Source: Mycobacterium palustre (lineage in GTDB: Bacteria; Actinomycetota; Actinomycetes; Mycobacteriales; Mycobacteriaceae). From it: a stretch of 64,000 nt of DNA. Under the pieces are notes generated by a model that saw only the letters and a list, made by a program, of their open reading frames with translations, did not search any database and was not told the DNA's origin. The first letter of the stretch is position 1. Every line of letters starts with the position of its first letter. The DNA lies in the NCBI RefSeq assembly GCF_002101785.1, contig NZ_LQPJ01000130.1, positions 1 through 64,000 on the forward strand, written 5' to 3'. Both the position numbers and the translations under genes were made by a program. Below, piece after piece: positions 25,122 through 36,984 of this stretch.

Positions 25122-25979
25122 CTACTTTTCGATCAGGGTGGCGGCGTAGTCGTCGACGTAGGTCGACAGCTCCCGCGGCGGGCGCTGGTAGTGCCCGCTG
25201 ACCACCGGTTCTTTCGGCAGCTTGACCTTGGGCCGCGCCACCTCGTGGTATTCGATCGTCGACAGCAGATGGGCGATCATGTTGAGCCGCGCGTGCTTTT
25301 TGATGTCCGATTCCACGACGTACCAAGGGCTGATCGGGGTGTCGGTGTGGACCATCATCTCGTCTTTGGCGCGCGAGTAGTCCTCCCATCGATACAGCGA
25401 TTCCAGATCCATGGGGCTGAGTTTCCATTGCCGCACAGGGTCTTTCATTCGTGCTTTGAACCGGCGCAGCTGTTCGGCCTCCGAGACGGAGAACCAGTAC
25501 TTGCGCAACAGGATCCCGTCGTCGATCAGCATCTGCTCGAAGATCGGCGTCTGCCGCAAAAACAGCGCATGCTCTTGCGGCGTACAGAATCCCATGACTT
25601 TTTCGACCCCGGCGCGGTTGTACCACGACCGGTCGAACAGCACGATTTCCCCTTTGGCGGGAAGGTGGGCGATGTAGCGCTGGTAATACCACTGGCCGCG
25701 TTCGCGATCGGTCGGGGCCGGCAACGCCGCGACGCGGGCGACCCGCGGATTCAGGTATTCGGTGATCCGCATGATGGTCCCGCCCTTCCCGGCTCCGTCA
25801 CGGCCCTCGAAAAGGATCACCAGGCGCGCCCCCGAATGCCGCACCCACTCTTGCAATTTCACCAATTCCGTTTGCAGCCGGAACAATTCGGCTTTGTACA
25901 CGGCATCGGAAATCTTGCGTGCGCTCGGCGTCGCCGATTTGCTCTTCGCCGCCCGGGCGCCTTTCGTCGCGGTGCTCAC
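25122..25979 (-). CDS. ppk2: Polyphosphate kinase 2
   Basis: 285 residues from GTG 25979. Walker A GRDGAGKGGTI, the Walker B region VLFDRSWYNRAGVEKVMGF with the basic lid, and SPWYVVESD are the PPK2 signatures. It transfers phosphate between polyphosphate and nucleoside diphosphates, favouring GTP/ATP synthesis from polyP. The N-terminus has a short basic tail (KGARAAKSKSATPSARK). A TATCAT box 8 nt before the GTG may be its -10. Rv3232c ortholog position. Confidence 0.93.
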   Translation of the reverse strand: MSTATKGARAAKSKSATPSARKISDAVYKAELFRLQTELVKLQEWVRHSGARLVILFEGRDGAGKGGTIMRITEYLNPRVARVAALPAPTDRERGQWYYQRYIAHLPAKGEIVLFDRSWYNRAGVEKVMGFCTPQEHALFLRQTPIFEQMLIDDGILLRKYWFSVSEAEQLRRFKARMKDPVRQWKLSPMDLESLYRWEDYSRAKDEMMVHTDTPISPWYVVESDIKKHARLNMIAHLLSTIEYHEVARPKVKLPKEPVVSGHYQRPPRELSTYVDDYAATLIEK

Positions 25980-26018
25980 ATCAACGAATGATAGATCCGG
26001 ACAGCGATTTCACCCCTA

Positions 26019-27437
26019 CTAACGGGAGGCCTCGAGAAGCTCCTCCAGCGACTGGCTCAACAATCCGGGCAGCAGATCGACGTCGCTCATCGCGTCACGG
26101 TCGGCGTTGATGCCGAAATACAGCATGCCGTTGTAGGACGTGACGCTGATCGCCAGGGCCTGGTTGTGCAGCAGCGGTGGCACGGCGTAGGTCTCGAGCA
26201 GCTTGGTGCCGGCGATGTACATCTGCGACTGGGCCCCCGGGGCGTTGGTGATCAAAAGGTTGAACGTGCGCTTGGAGAAGCTCGGGAAGCTGGTCGCGAC
26301 CCGGATTCCCATGGCGTGCAGCGTGGGCGGCGCAAAGCCCGACACCGTGACGATGGTCCTGGCGTCGACGAGGCTAACCGACGCCGCGTTGGACTCGGTG
26401 GCGTGAGCGATCTGGGACAGCCGCACCACCGGATTCGCCTCTCCCACAGGCAGATCGACCAGGAACGGCGTGACCTGGCTGATGGTTTGGCCGGGGCCGG
26501 TCGAGTCGAGTTGGTCGTCGGCGTAGACCGACAACGGCGCCATCGCGCGGATCGTCGCGGTCGGTGACACCGCCACGCCGCGCGACAGCAGCCAGTTGCC
26601 CAGCGCGCCGGCGATCACGGCCAGCACCACGTCGTTGACGTCGCAGTCGTAGCGGGCCCGCACGGCGCGGTAGTCCTCGAGGTGGCAACTGGCGACGGTA
26701 AACCGCCGGTGCCGGGAAACCGTCGCGTTGAGCGGGCTGCTGGGGGCGGTCCCGCGCGCCACGGCGCGCGCCAGGTCGACGAACCGGCGGCCCGCGTCCA
26801 GCAGTTCGCCGTAGTTGGTCACCGCGCCCGCCACCGCCGAGCCGACGGCCTGCAGCTGGACGCCCGGCCCCGCCAGCCAGTCGCCGATCGCGCCGAGGAC
26901 CAGCCGGGTGTTGCCGGGGTCGCGCTCTGGAACCCAGATGTCTTCGGGGAACGGCGGCGGACGACGCGTCCGGTCGGCGATGACGTGACCGATCTCGAGG
27001 GCCGTCATGCCGTTGATTAGCGCCTGGTGCGACTTGGTGTAGATCGCGATGCGGTTCTTGGCCAGGCCCTCGACGAGGTACATCTCCCACAACGGGCGCG
27101 ACTTGTCCAGCGGCCGCGCGGCCAGCCGCGCGATCAGCTCGTGCAGCTGCTCGTCGCTGCCCGGCGAGGGCAGCGCCGACTGCCGCACGTGGTAGGTGAT
27201 GTCGAAGTCGGCGTCGTCGACCCACACCGGCCTGGACCCGGGGACCCCGACCTCCCGGACCTTTTGGCGATACCGCGGTATCTGGGGCAGGCGCTGTTCG
27301 ACGGTGGCCAGCAGCGTCTCGTAGCTCAATCCCGCGCGCGGCCGGCGCAGGATGGACAGCGAGCCGACGTACATCGGGGTGGCGGTGTTCTCGAGCCGGT
27401 AGAAGGACGCGTCCGCCGGGGACAACCTGGTCACCAT
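26019..27437 (-). CDS. WS/DGAT-family acyltransferase-like protein, single intact ORF
   Basis: 472 residues from ATG 27437, with AAGGAGG 9 nt upstream. The N-terminus LSPADASFYRLEN, TPMYVGSL, the C-terminal DUF1298 region (AMAPLSVYADD, NAPGAQSQMYIAG) and overall length match wax ester synthase/diacylglycerol acyltransferases. The active-site HHxxxDG reads SHQALING (136-143): the second His is kept, but the first is Ser136 and the Asp is Asn142. In M. tuberculosis the corresponding locus is, from memory, split into Rv3234c (tgs3) and Rv3233c; here it is continuous. Enzyme activity is uncertain. Confidence 0.85.
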   Translation of the reverse strand: MVTRLSPADASFYRLENTATPMYVGSLSILRRPRAGLSYETLLATVEQRLPQIPRYRQKVREVGVPGSRPVWVDDADFDITYHVRQSALPSPGSDEQLHELIARLAARPLDKSRPLWEMYLVEGLAKNRIAIYTKSHQALINGMTALEIGHVIADRTRRPPPFPEDIWVPERDPGNTRLVLGAIGDWLAGPGVQLQAVGSAVAGAVTNYGELLDAGRRFVDLARAVARGTAPSSPLNATVSRHRRFTVASCHLEDYRAVRARYDCDVNDVVLAVIAGALGNWLLSRGVAVSPTATIRAMAPLSVYADDQLDSTGPGQTISQVTPFLVDLPVGEANPVVRLSQIAHATESNAASVSLVDARTIVTVSGFAPPTLHAMGIRVATSFPSFSKRTFNLLITNAPGAQSQMYIAGTKLLETYAVPPLLHNQALAISVTSYNGMLYFGINADRDAMSDVDLLPGLLSQSLEELLEASR

Positions 27438-27557
27438 TACGGCGCTGTCCTCCTTGTCAATTCGCGGGGGGCCGATTAGTGAACGCATGTATATCCCACG
27501 GTAATCGCCCGGACGGGGTCGAGCTCGGCGCGGGCACGGGTTGGCCGCAGTTGTGCG

Positions 27558-28178
27558 ATGATGGCCACTGACCGACGACCGTCTGCCACTCTCCAGCAGC
27601 TCCCGTTCGACCACCGAGATGGAGAGTGCGCGTTGCCCACTAGTCCCGTCCTGAATCCTTCCGGCGCCGCGGCGTTCGCCGTGACGCCCGTCGTCGACTA
27701 CGAGCCGCCCCGGCGAGACGTTCTCGCCTGCCGGCAAACCCCGCGGGCACCGCTGCGCCGCGGCGCGCGGGCGCCGCGCCGGCCCTACCCCGAACAACCG
27801 GGCGGACACCCCGAAGCGGCGGGGCTCGTCCCGGTGCCGGCGCCGATGCGTCAGGCGGCGGTCTTCGCCGACGCGGCGCTGCGCCGGGTGCTGGAGGTCA
27901 TCGACCGCCGCCGGCCACCCGCCCAGCTGCGACCGATGCTGGCGCCCAGCCTGGTGGATTCGGTGCTCGCGATCGGCCGCTCGGCGACCGGGCGCGAGGG
28001 CGCCGCGGTGCTGCGCCGGCTGCGGGTGCAGCCGGCCGGGCGCCGCGACACGGAGGCGGCCGCGGAGGTTTGCGGGTCGTACAGCCGGGGCCGGCGCATC
28101 CACGCCATCGCGTGCCGCGTCGAGCAGGTGCCCGGTGCAGGCAACCGCTGGCAGGTGGTGGCCTTGCACATCGGCTAG
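27558..28178 (+). CDS. Rv3235-family (DUF6459-type) protein
   Basis: 206 residues. The first ~90 are Pro/Arg-rich and low complexity; the conserved block is C-terminal (AVFADAALRRVLEVIDRRRP, LRPMLAPSLVDSVL, EVCGSYSRGRRIHAIACRVEQ, RWQVVALHIG). Members are small actinobacterial proteins often near secA; function unknown. The start is uncertain: ATG 27558 is used, ATG 27561 is adjacent, and a TTG with ggag upstream near 27633 is an alternative. Divergent from the acyltransferase gene. Confidence 0.75.
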   Translation: MMATDRRPSATLQQLPFDHRDGECALPTSPVLNPSGAAAFAVTPVVDYEPPRRDVLACRQTPRAPLRRGARAPRRPYPEQPGGHPEAAGLVPVPAPMRQAAVFADAALRRVLEVIDRRRPPAQLRPMLAPSLVDSVLAIGRSATGREGAAVLRRLRVQPAGRRDTEAAAEVCGSYSRGRRIHAIACRVEQVPGAGNRWQVVALHIG

Positions 28179-28182
28179 GGGC

Positions 28183-29340
28183 CTAGTTCGGCGATCCGGT
28201 TTCGGCGGGCAACGGGCCGCCGCCGTAGCGGGCCAGCACGGGCCCCGCGATCGCCATCACGAAGACGTACGCCGTGGCCAGCGCCGCCGCGGCCGGGATC
28301 GCCGTTCCGACCAACCCGATGATGATCAACGAGAACTCGCCATGGGCGATCAGCGCCGCCCCGGCGCGCAGCTGGCCGCGCCGGGCGACGCCGTCGCGCC
28401 GGGCGGCCAGAACGCCGGTGGCCAGCTTGGTCAGCGCGGTGACGCCGGCCAGGACCATGGCCACCGGAAGCATCGGCAGCAGCTCGCGGGGGTCGACCGA
28501 AAGGCCGATCGCCAGAAAGAAGATGGCGGCGAACAGATCGCGCAGCGGGCCCAGCACCTGGCGCGCCCGGTCCGCCGTCGCCCCGGTGAGCGTGAGGCCG
28601 ACCAAAAACGCGCCCACGGCCGCCGAGGCGTGCAGGGTTTCGGCGACGGCCGCGACCATCAGGGTGATGCCGAGGACCCGAAGCAACAGTTGCTCGGAAT
28701 CGGGATGTTCGACCAGCCGGCCGACATGGTGCCCCCACCGGTAGGACGCGGCGAACGCCGCCAGCAGCGCACCGATCGCGGCCGCCATTCCGGCGACGGC
28801 CTCCAGCCAGCTCCCGCCCGACGCGAGCACCGCGAACGGCGGCAGGTAGGCCGCCATCGCGAAGTCCTCGAGGACCAGCACGGACAGCACGGCCGGCGTC
28901 TCCCGGTTGCCGAGCCGGCCCAGGTCCTCCAGCACGCGCGCGATGACGCCCGACGAGGAGACGTAGGTGACGCCGGCCAGCGCCAGGATGGCCACGCCGT
29001 TAAGGCCCAACAGCCAGCCCGCCGCCGCGCCGGGCGTGGCGTTGAGGACGATGTCGACGCCCGCGGACGGCAGGTGATGGCGCAGGCTGCTGGCGAACTC
29101 GGTGGCGGAGAATTCCACACCCAACGTCAGCAGCAGCAATACCACGCCGATGGGTGCGGCCGTCGTGATGAAATCCCCGGCGGCGGCCACCGGGAGCAGC
29201 CCGCCCTTGCCGAGCGACAGTCCGGCCAGCAGGTACACCGGTATCGGGGACAACGCGAAGCGGCGTGCCATCGCGCCCAGTACGGCCAGCGTCGCGAGCA
29301 GGGCGCCGAGCTGGAACAGCAGCGCCCCCGAAACCTGCAC
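28183..29340 (-). CDS. kefB: Cation:proton antiporter, CPA2 family (KefB-like)
   Basis: 385 residues with about 12-13 hydrophobic segments. CPA2 features include LLTLGVEFSATEF, LEDFAMAAYLP, GAFLVGLTLTG, FFLAIGLSVDP and AHGEFSLIIIGL. It probably exchanges K+ (or Na+) for H+ across the membrane. GTG 29340 was chosen because it follows the upstream stop by a few bases and gives the known family length. The gene just upstream encodes a TrkA-C regulatory subunit, so the two likely form a KhtTU-like complex. Rv3236c ortholog position. Confidence 0.88.
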   Translation of the reverse strand: MQVSGALLFQLGALLATLAVLGAMARRFALSPIPVYLLAGLSLGKGGLLPVAAAGDFITTAAPIGVVLLLLTLGVEFSATEFASSLRHHLPSAGVDIVLNATPGAAAGWLLGLNGVAILALAGVTYVSSSGVIARVLEDLGRLGNRETPAVLSVLVLEDFAMAAYLPPFAVLASGGSWLEAVAGMAAAIGALLAAFAASYRWGHHVGRLVEHPDSEQLLLRVLGITLMVAAVAETLHASAAVGAFLVGLTLTGATADRARQVLGPLRDLFAAIFFLAIGLSVDPRELLPMLPVAMVLAGVTALTKLATGVLAARRDGVARRGQLRAGAALIAHGEFSLIIIGLVGTAIPAAAALATAYVFVMAIAGPVLARYGGGPLPAETGSPN

Positions 29341-29344
29341 CGGT

Positions 29345-29827
29345 TCAGCCCTTTTCGACGATCTGCTCGACGGCGGCGATGCCCTCATCGGTGCCGATGA
29401 CGATCAGGACGTCACCCCCGCGCAGCGTCTCGGCGGGCCCCGGCGAGGCGAGCACGTCTTCGTCGCGCACGATCGCGACGATCGAGGCACCGGTGCGCGT
29501 GCGCGCGCGGGTGTCCCCCAGTGGCCGGCCCGCGAACGGGCTGCCCGGCTCGATGTGGACCTGACCGGCCTCGAGGCCCGGCACTTTGCGGGTGAGCTCG
29601 GTGAAGCGTTCGGCGATGCGCGGCGCGCCGAGGATCTGGGCTACGGTGTCGGCCTCGTCGTCGGTGAGGCGCAACACCGGCCGGGCCTGGTCGGGGTCGT
29701 CGGCGGCGTAGAGCACGACGTCGAAATCACCGCCGCGCCGCGCGATGATCCCGATGCGATCGCCGGAATGGCTGGTGAATTCGTACCGAAGGCCGACGCC
29801 CGGTAGCAGCACCTCCTTGACATCCAC
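29345..29827 (-). CDS. Antiporter regulatory subunit (KhtT/TrkA-C type)
   Basis: 160 residues. The N-terminal half (VLLPGVGLRYEFTSHSGDRIGI) matches the KhtT beta domain; the C-terminal RCK_C/TrkA-C domain (GASIVAIVRDEDVLASPGP, LRGGDVLIVIGTDEGIAAVEQ) is the ligand-binding module, in KhtT binding c-di-AMP. It ends 4 bp before the kefB GTG, a tight two-gene operon. Ligand is inference from the family. Confidence 0.87.
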   Translation of the reverse strand: MDVKEVLLPGVGLRYEFTSHSGDRIGIIARRGGDFDVVLYAADDPDQARPVLRLTDDEADTVAQILGAPRIAERFTELTRKVPGLEAGQVHIEPGSPFAGRPLGDTRARTRTGASIVAIVRDEDVLASPGPAETLRGGDVLIVIGTDEGIAAVEQIVEKG

Positions 29828-29887
29828 ATCCCCATACTGGCAGTTGCCGGGGCGCCGGCGCCAAGCCCTCCAGCAACCCTCTGACTG

Positions 29888-30652
29888 TCAAAGCTGCGCG
29901 GCCGGTTCGGTCGCGTCCCGGCGCGACGGGCGCCTCAGCGGCAACAGCATCGAGACCCGGCGCCGGTAGTCGCGGTATTGGTCGCCCAGCACCGCGATCA
30001 GGTCGCGCTCCTCGAGCTGGGTGGCGATCAGGATGTAGGCCGTCATCCCGGCCGAGAACAGCGCGTGTCCGGCCGTCATGGTGGGCACCGCCCAGAACGC
30101 GATGAGGAAGCCGAGCATCAGCGGGTGGCGCACCAGCCGATACAGCCACCGGGCGTGAAAACCTATGTGGGTGTAGGGCTTTCCACGCCAGGCCAGGTAC
30201 ACCTGGCGAAGGCCGAACAGGTCGAAGTGGCTGACCATGAACGTCGCGGCCAACGCGATCGCCCAGCCCAGCCAGAACAGCGCCCACAGCGCCACCCGGC
30301 CCGCCGGCTGCCGCACGTCCCAGACGACCGCCGGCATCGTGCGCCATTGGCAGTAGAGCAGCACCAAAACCGCGCTGGACAGCACCACGTAGGTGCTCCG
30401 CTCGATCGTCGCGGGCACCAGGCGCGTCCAGACGCTCTTGAACGCCGGTCGCGCCATCACGCTGTGCTGCAGCCCGAACGCCGCGAGCAGCAACAGGTTG
30501 ACCGGCAGCGCCTCGCCGACCGGCGCCGCCAGCCCGTGGTCGACGGTTCGGGGCACCACGGCGTCGGCCAAAAAGCCCACCAGATACAGGAAGGCCGCGA
30601 CGAACAGCATGTAGGCGGCGACGCCGTAAGCAACGGTCAAGTAGCGCTTCAT
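29888..30652 (-). CDS. MddA/NnrU-like membrane methyltransferase
   Basis: 254 residues with about six membrane segments. The C-terminal YRLVRHPLMLGFLIAFWAVP followed by LEERDLIAVLGDQYRDYRRRVSMLLP is the isoprenylcysteine-methyltransferase-like signature shared by MddA (methanethiol S-methyltransferase) and NnrU proteins. MddA methylates methanethiol to dimethylsulfide using SAM, and mycobacterial homologues have been reported. Single gene; Rv3238c ortholog position. Substrate is inference from family. Confidence 0.72.
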   Translation of the reverse strand: MKRYLTVAYGVAAYMLFVAAFLYLVGFLADAVVPRTVDHGLAAPVGEALPVNLLLLAAFGLQHSVMARPAFKSVWTRLVPATIERSTYVVLSSAVLVLLYCQWRTMPAVVWDVRQPAGRVALWALFWLGWAIALAATFMVSHFDLFGLRQVYLAWRGKPYTHIGFHARWLYRLVRHPLMLGFLIAFWAVPTMTAGHALFSAGMTAYILIATQLEERDLIAVLGDQYRDYRRRVSMLLPLRRPSRRDATEPAAQL

Positions 30653-30725
30653 GGCCTCAGTGTCGACCGCTCAGGCGCTTCAACATATAGCTCATTAGGC
30701 TCAACTTCGCGTGACGGTGCCCTAG

Positions 30726-31694
30726 TCAATTCTGACTAGTGATGGACTCAAGGGCCGTTTCGTGTGCATATCCCCCACCCGATGACACCAGCCGGGCCGA
30801 TACCCGCTCGATCGCGGCGGCGACGACACCCGGCTGCACGATAGGCAGCATGTGCCCGCCGGGCACCTCGACGAGCTCCCCGCCACGAAGCGCCGCGGCC
30901 AACCGTCGGCCGTGACGAATCGGGGTCGGACGATCACCCTCCGCCAACACCACGACGGCGGGCGCCGTCAGCGCTGCGAGCCGCCGGTCCACCCAGTCGA
31001 TGTTGCGGTGGTACGCCAGGCGATCTTCGGCCATCGCCCGCAAGTTGTCGTCGTGCAGGGTGACCTCGCCCAGCCGCCTGCGGTACACCGGGTCAACCGG
31101 ATCGGGCGCAAAAGCGAAGCGCCCGTCGACGATTGCGCCCGCACGCCGAACCAGGCCGCCGACCGTCAGGTCGTTGAGCTGCCGGAGGCCCGGCAGCTGG
31201 GTGGCGCGAACCAGCCACGCCGCTCCGATCCGGAAGGGCCCCGAACGCAACCCACCGCCCGACGGCGCGATGAGCGCGAGGCCCGCGACGATCTCGGGAA
31301 AGCGCGCCGCGACGCCGAGCGACAGCAGCCCGCCGAACGAGTGGCCGACCAGCAAGCCTCGCTCGATGCCGATGTGGGCGAACAGCGCGGGAATCATGTC
31401 GACCTGGCTTTGAAAGTCCAGTGGGCCGCCTTGTGACCAGCCGTACCCGGGACGGTCGACGGCGATGGTATGGGCGCCGGGGAGCTCGGCGACCACCCGG
31501 TCGAAGTCGCGGTGGGTTCCGGGCATGCCGTGCAGCAGGACTATCGGGACGCCCGCGCCGGGGCGTTCCACATAGTGGATCCGGCGGCCGGCGATATCGG
31601 CGAACCGGCCCGCGGGTGGCGGCTTTGGCGGGCGGCGGCCCCAAATCGCATTCGCAAGAAGGGTTCCCGTGGCGAGAGCGGCAAGCGTGTTCAT
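30726..31694 (-). CDS. Alpha/beta-hydrolase
   Basis: 322 residues. N-terminal hydrophobic helix (LAALATGTLLANAIWG) then a Pro-rich linker, suggesting membrane anchoring. Oxyanion region LLHGMPGTHRDFD, nucleophile elbow GHSFGG, acid near VLAEGDRPTP and catalytic His in GGHMLPI form the hydrolase triad. Two ATGs (31700 and 31694); AAAGGA is correctly spaced only for 31694. Its promoter overlaps two TetR operators shared with the divergent regulator. I do not recall this pair in M. tuberculosis, where Rv3239c lies here. Substrate unknown. Confidence 0.83.
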   Translation of the reverse strand: MNTLAALATGTLLANAIWGRRPPKPPPAGRFADIAGRRIHYVERPGAGVPIVLLHGMPGTHRDFDRVVAELPGAHTIAVDRPGYGWSQGGPLDFQSQVDMIPALFAHIGIERGLLVGHSFGGLLSLGVAARFPEIVAGLALIAPSGGGLRSGPFRIGAAWLVRATQLPGLRQLNDLTVGGLVRRAGAIVDGRFAFAPDPVDPVYRRRLGEVTLHDDNLRAMAEDRLAYHRNIDWVDRRLAALTAPAVVVLAEGDRPTPIRHGRRLAAALRGGELVEVPGGHMLPIVQPGVVAAAIERVSARLVSSGGGYAHETALESITSQN

Positions 31695-31705
31695 CGACAT
31701 CCTTT

Positions 31706-31745
31706 GCTTACGTTGTAAGCGAAGGCTAGCGCTTACAATGTAAGC
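31706..31745. promoter_or_regulatory. Two GCTTAC-N3-GTAAGC operators in a divergent promoter
   Basis: GCTTACGTTGTAAGC (31706-31720) and GCTTACAATGTAAGC (31731-31745) are perfect 15-bp palindromes, centres 25 bp apart, between the hydrolase and TetR genes. TACAAT (31734-31739), a -10 box, sits inside the second and ends 6 nt before the TetR GTG, so binding would block transcription directly. Confidence 0.88.
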
Positions 31746-32368
31746 GTGCAAGCCCGGCTCGGTCGAGATGCCATCGTCAAGGCCACGCTGGAATTGATCG
31801 AGGAAGACGGAATCGACGCGGTGACGATGCGCGCGGTGGGAGCGCGACTCGGCTGCGAGGCGATGTCGCTCTATCGTCACGTGGCGAACAAGGCCGACCT
31901 GTTGCGGTTGGTCGGCGAGGCGGTGATCGCCGAAGTCCGCGTTCCCAAAACCGCGGCGAGGTGGGACGGCACACTGCGAGCAATCCTTCGGGACCTGCGG
32001 CGCGTGGCTCTCAAATACCCCGAGGCCTTCAGTCTCGTCAGCCAAGGTCCCGTGACGGCGGTAAGCGCCACCGCGGTGCAGGCCGGCATGGAAGCGCTCA
32101 CCGAGGGCGGTTTGTCGCCGGATGAAGCGGCGCGGGCGCTGTGCGTCTGTCTCACCTACGCGACGGGGGCGATCAACAACGAGCTGGCCGCGAATCGCCT
32201 CGGGGGCCCGCTCGCCCGTGCCGACGCCGACGCGGATTTCAGCGGCGCACCGTTGGCGGCACACTTCCTTGGCGTGATGGCGAAGACCGACTACGCGCGG
32301 GAGTTCGAGGCCGGCCTCGACGTGGTGCTGCGCGGGCTGAATCCGGCCCGGGCGACGGAGGATCCCGC

Positions 32369-32372
<4 letters not shown>
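31746..32372 (+). CDS. TetR-family repressor
   Basis: 208 residues from GTG 31746. The N-terminal helix-turn-helix is DAIVKATLELIEEDGIDAVTM, RAVGARLGCEAMSLYRHVANK and ADLL; the ligand domain begins near residue 70 and includes the TetR_C-type region. There is no Shine-Dalgarno: the -10 box and an operator abut the GTG, so the mRNA is probably leaderless and autoregulated. It most likely controls the divergent hydrolase. Its stop overlaps that of secA1 by 4 bp. Confidence 0.88.
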
Positions 32373-35209
<2,837 letters not shown>

Positions 35210-35331
35210 GGTGTCGTCCCCTTTGGGGTGTTCCCCTGTTGGATGGCGTTCGTCTCAACGCTCGCTTGTTCGGCGCCATCCATGGTAGGTGACACGTTCG
35301 CTGAGCCCGGCCAACGTCGGCCCGAGCCGGA

Positions 35332-36054
35332 TCAGGACAGGCTGATCAGCCCGTAGTCGTAGGCGTGGCGACGGTAGACCACCGAGGGCCGTTCGGTCTG
35401 CTTGTCGAAGAACAAAAAGAAGTCGTGCCCGACGAGCTCCATCTCGTAGAGCGCGTCGTCGACCGTCATGGGTTTGGCCTTGTGTTCCTTGGTGCGCACG
35501 ATCCGGCCGGGCGCGCGGTCGTGGCGGTCGCGGTGCGCCGCGGGGTCGGCGCCGTCGTGTTCGTGCGGCTCCGCGGGCCGGGCGTCGAAGCCCCGCGCCG
35601 ACGATTCGGCTGACCGGGGGGCCACCGCCGTCGCGGCGGCCAAAGACACCGGGGTCTTGTCGCCGTAGTGCACCTTGCGGCGGTCCTTGACGCGGCGCAG
35701 CCTGTTCTCCAGCTTGTCGACCGCCGCCTCGAAGGCGGCGTAGAAGCTGTCGGCGCAGGCCTCCGCGCGGCTCACCGGACCGCGGCCGCGGGCGGTGATC
35801 TCGACGCGCTGACACGACTTGCGCTGGCGGCGGTTGGGGGCGTGTTTGAGCTCGACGTCGAAAAGATAGATGGAGCGATCGAAGCGTTCGAGGCGGGCGA
35901 GTTTTTGCGAGACGTAGATGCGGTAGTGATCGGGGATTTCGACGTTGCGGCCTTTGAACACGATTTCGGCGTTCGTCATCGGTTCGGCCGGCGCGCTAAC
36001 TTCTGCCGGCGGTTGGTCCAGAGTCTGACCGGAATCCACGGTGAGCCTTGACAT
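35332..36054 (-). CDS. hpf: Long-form hibernation-promoting factor (HPF/RaiA)
   Basis: 240 residues from ATG 36054. The N-terminal S30AE domain (MTNAEIVFKGRNVEIPDHY, RIYVSQKLARLERFD) is joined by a charged linker to the C-terminal dimerisation domain (KHKAKPMTVDDALYEMELV, GHDFFLFFDKQTERPSVVYR). Long HPF silences and dimerises ribosomes in stationary phase or hypoxia. About 36 N-terminal residues precede the conserved MTNAEIVFKG, so a later ATG at 35979 is possible. Rv3241c ortholog position, directly upstream of secA1. Confidence 0.9.
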   Translation of the reverse strand: MSRLTVDSGQTLDQPPAEVSAPAEPMTNAEIVFKGRNVEIPDHYRIYVSQKLARLERFDRSIYLFDVELKHAPNRRQRKSCQRVEITARGRGPVSRAEACADSFYAAFEAAVDKLENRLRRVKDRRKVHYGDKTPVSLAAATAVAPRSAESSARGFDARPAEPHEHDGADPAAHRDRHDRAPGRIVRTKEHKAKPMTVDDALYEMELVGHDFFLFFDKQTERPSVVYRRHAYDYGLISLS

Positions 36055-36351
36055 ACGTGACAACTCGTTTCCTTTTCCACGTCGCACGCGCTGCGTGCCG
36101 GCTTGCTACATCACGCGCCGACGGGGTGGAGCGGCCTTTTTTCAAAGACCGCCGCTGGCCGCCCGCCGGTGCAAGGTGCCGAATACCACCCCCTCCGCGT
36201 AGGGCGCCACCACCTGGGAAGATGCGACCGGTGGTCAAGCCAGGAAGTCTCTCACGTTGATCTCGACGTTAGCTCGTGTTCGCCTTCGGATGCCACCAAT
36301 TTGGGGCGGCTGTTGCGTGTTCTTCACATGCGCTGTGGCGGCGCACAGGTT
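36055..36351. other. 297-bp spacer between hpf and comF
   Basis: No gene that I can support. On the minus strand a TTGACC -35-like hexamer (from the ggcttgacc stretch near 36235-36243) is the clearest promoter-like feature for hpf; no convincing -10 pairs with it. Short open frames here are unremarkable. Confidence 0.5.
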
Positions 36352-36984
36352 TTAGGCGGCCGCGACGGCCAGCACCGCGGCCACCCGGATGCCGGCGGCG
36401 CGCAGGGTGCTCACCGACTCGCGCGCCGTCGCCCCCGTGGTGACGATGTCGTCGACGACGAGCACCTCGGTGCGCGGGAGCTCGCCGCGCAGCCGCACCC
36501 GGCCGGCGAGGTTGCGCTCGCGGGCCGAGGTGTCCAGGCCCACCGAGTCGCGGGCCAGCGCCTTCATCCGCAGCAGCGGCGCGACGGTGATGTCGGGGTG
36601 CCCGGCGACCGCGGCCCGGGCCAGCCGGGTCACCGGGTCGCCGCCGCGCGCCCGCGCCGCCGAGCGCCGGGTCGGCGCGGGCACGACCGCCAGCGGGGCT
36701 TCGACCATCCCCCAGGTGAGCAGCCGATGGATCCCGAGCGCGAGGGTGCGGGCCAGCGGCGCGACGAGGTCGCCGCGGCCGCGTTCCTTCAGCGCGAGGA
36801 TGGCCTGTCGTCGGGCGCCGGCGTAGCGGCCCAGCGCGAACACCGGCGCCCGCGGGTCGACGCGGGGGATCACCACGTGCGGTTCGTCGGGTTTGACCGC
36901 CAGCTCGGCGGCGCACGCGTCACACCAGCGCGTCGAGGGCGCCCCGCAGCCGCCGCATTCCAGCGGCAGGATCAGGTCGAGCAT
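36352..36984 (-). CDS. ComF-family phosphoribosyltransferase-like protein
   Basis: 210 residues from ATG 36984 (MLDLILPLECGGCG); an ATG at 37014 would add ten. N-terminal zinc ribbon C-G-G-C-G...RWCDAC, then the phosphoribosyltransferase domain ending VLVVDDIVTTGATARES with the PRPP loop. ComF proteins act with competence helicases in DNA uptake/processing in other bacteria; the mycobacterial role is unknown. Rv3242c ortholog position. Confidence 0.85.
   Translation of the reverse strand: MLDLILPLECGGCGAPSTRWCDACAAELAVKPDEPHVVIPRVDPRAPVFALGRYAGARRQAILALKERGRGDLVAPLARTLALGIHRLLTWGMVEAPLAVVPAPTRRSAARARGGDPVTRLARAAVAGHPDITVAPLLRMKALARDSVGLDTSARERNLAGRVRLRGELPRTEVLVVDDIVTTGATARESVSTLRAAGIRVAAVLAVAAA

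Noticed and set aside
26019..28169. 716-codon frame covering the acyltransferase and more
   Set aside because: The family begins at ATG 27437 with a strong ribosome-binding site; upstream is antisense to the Rv3235-type gene.
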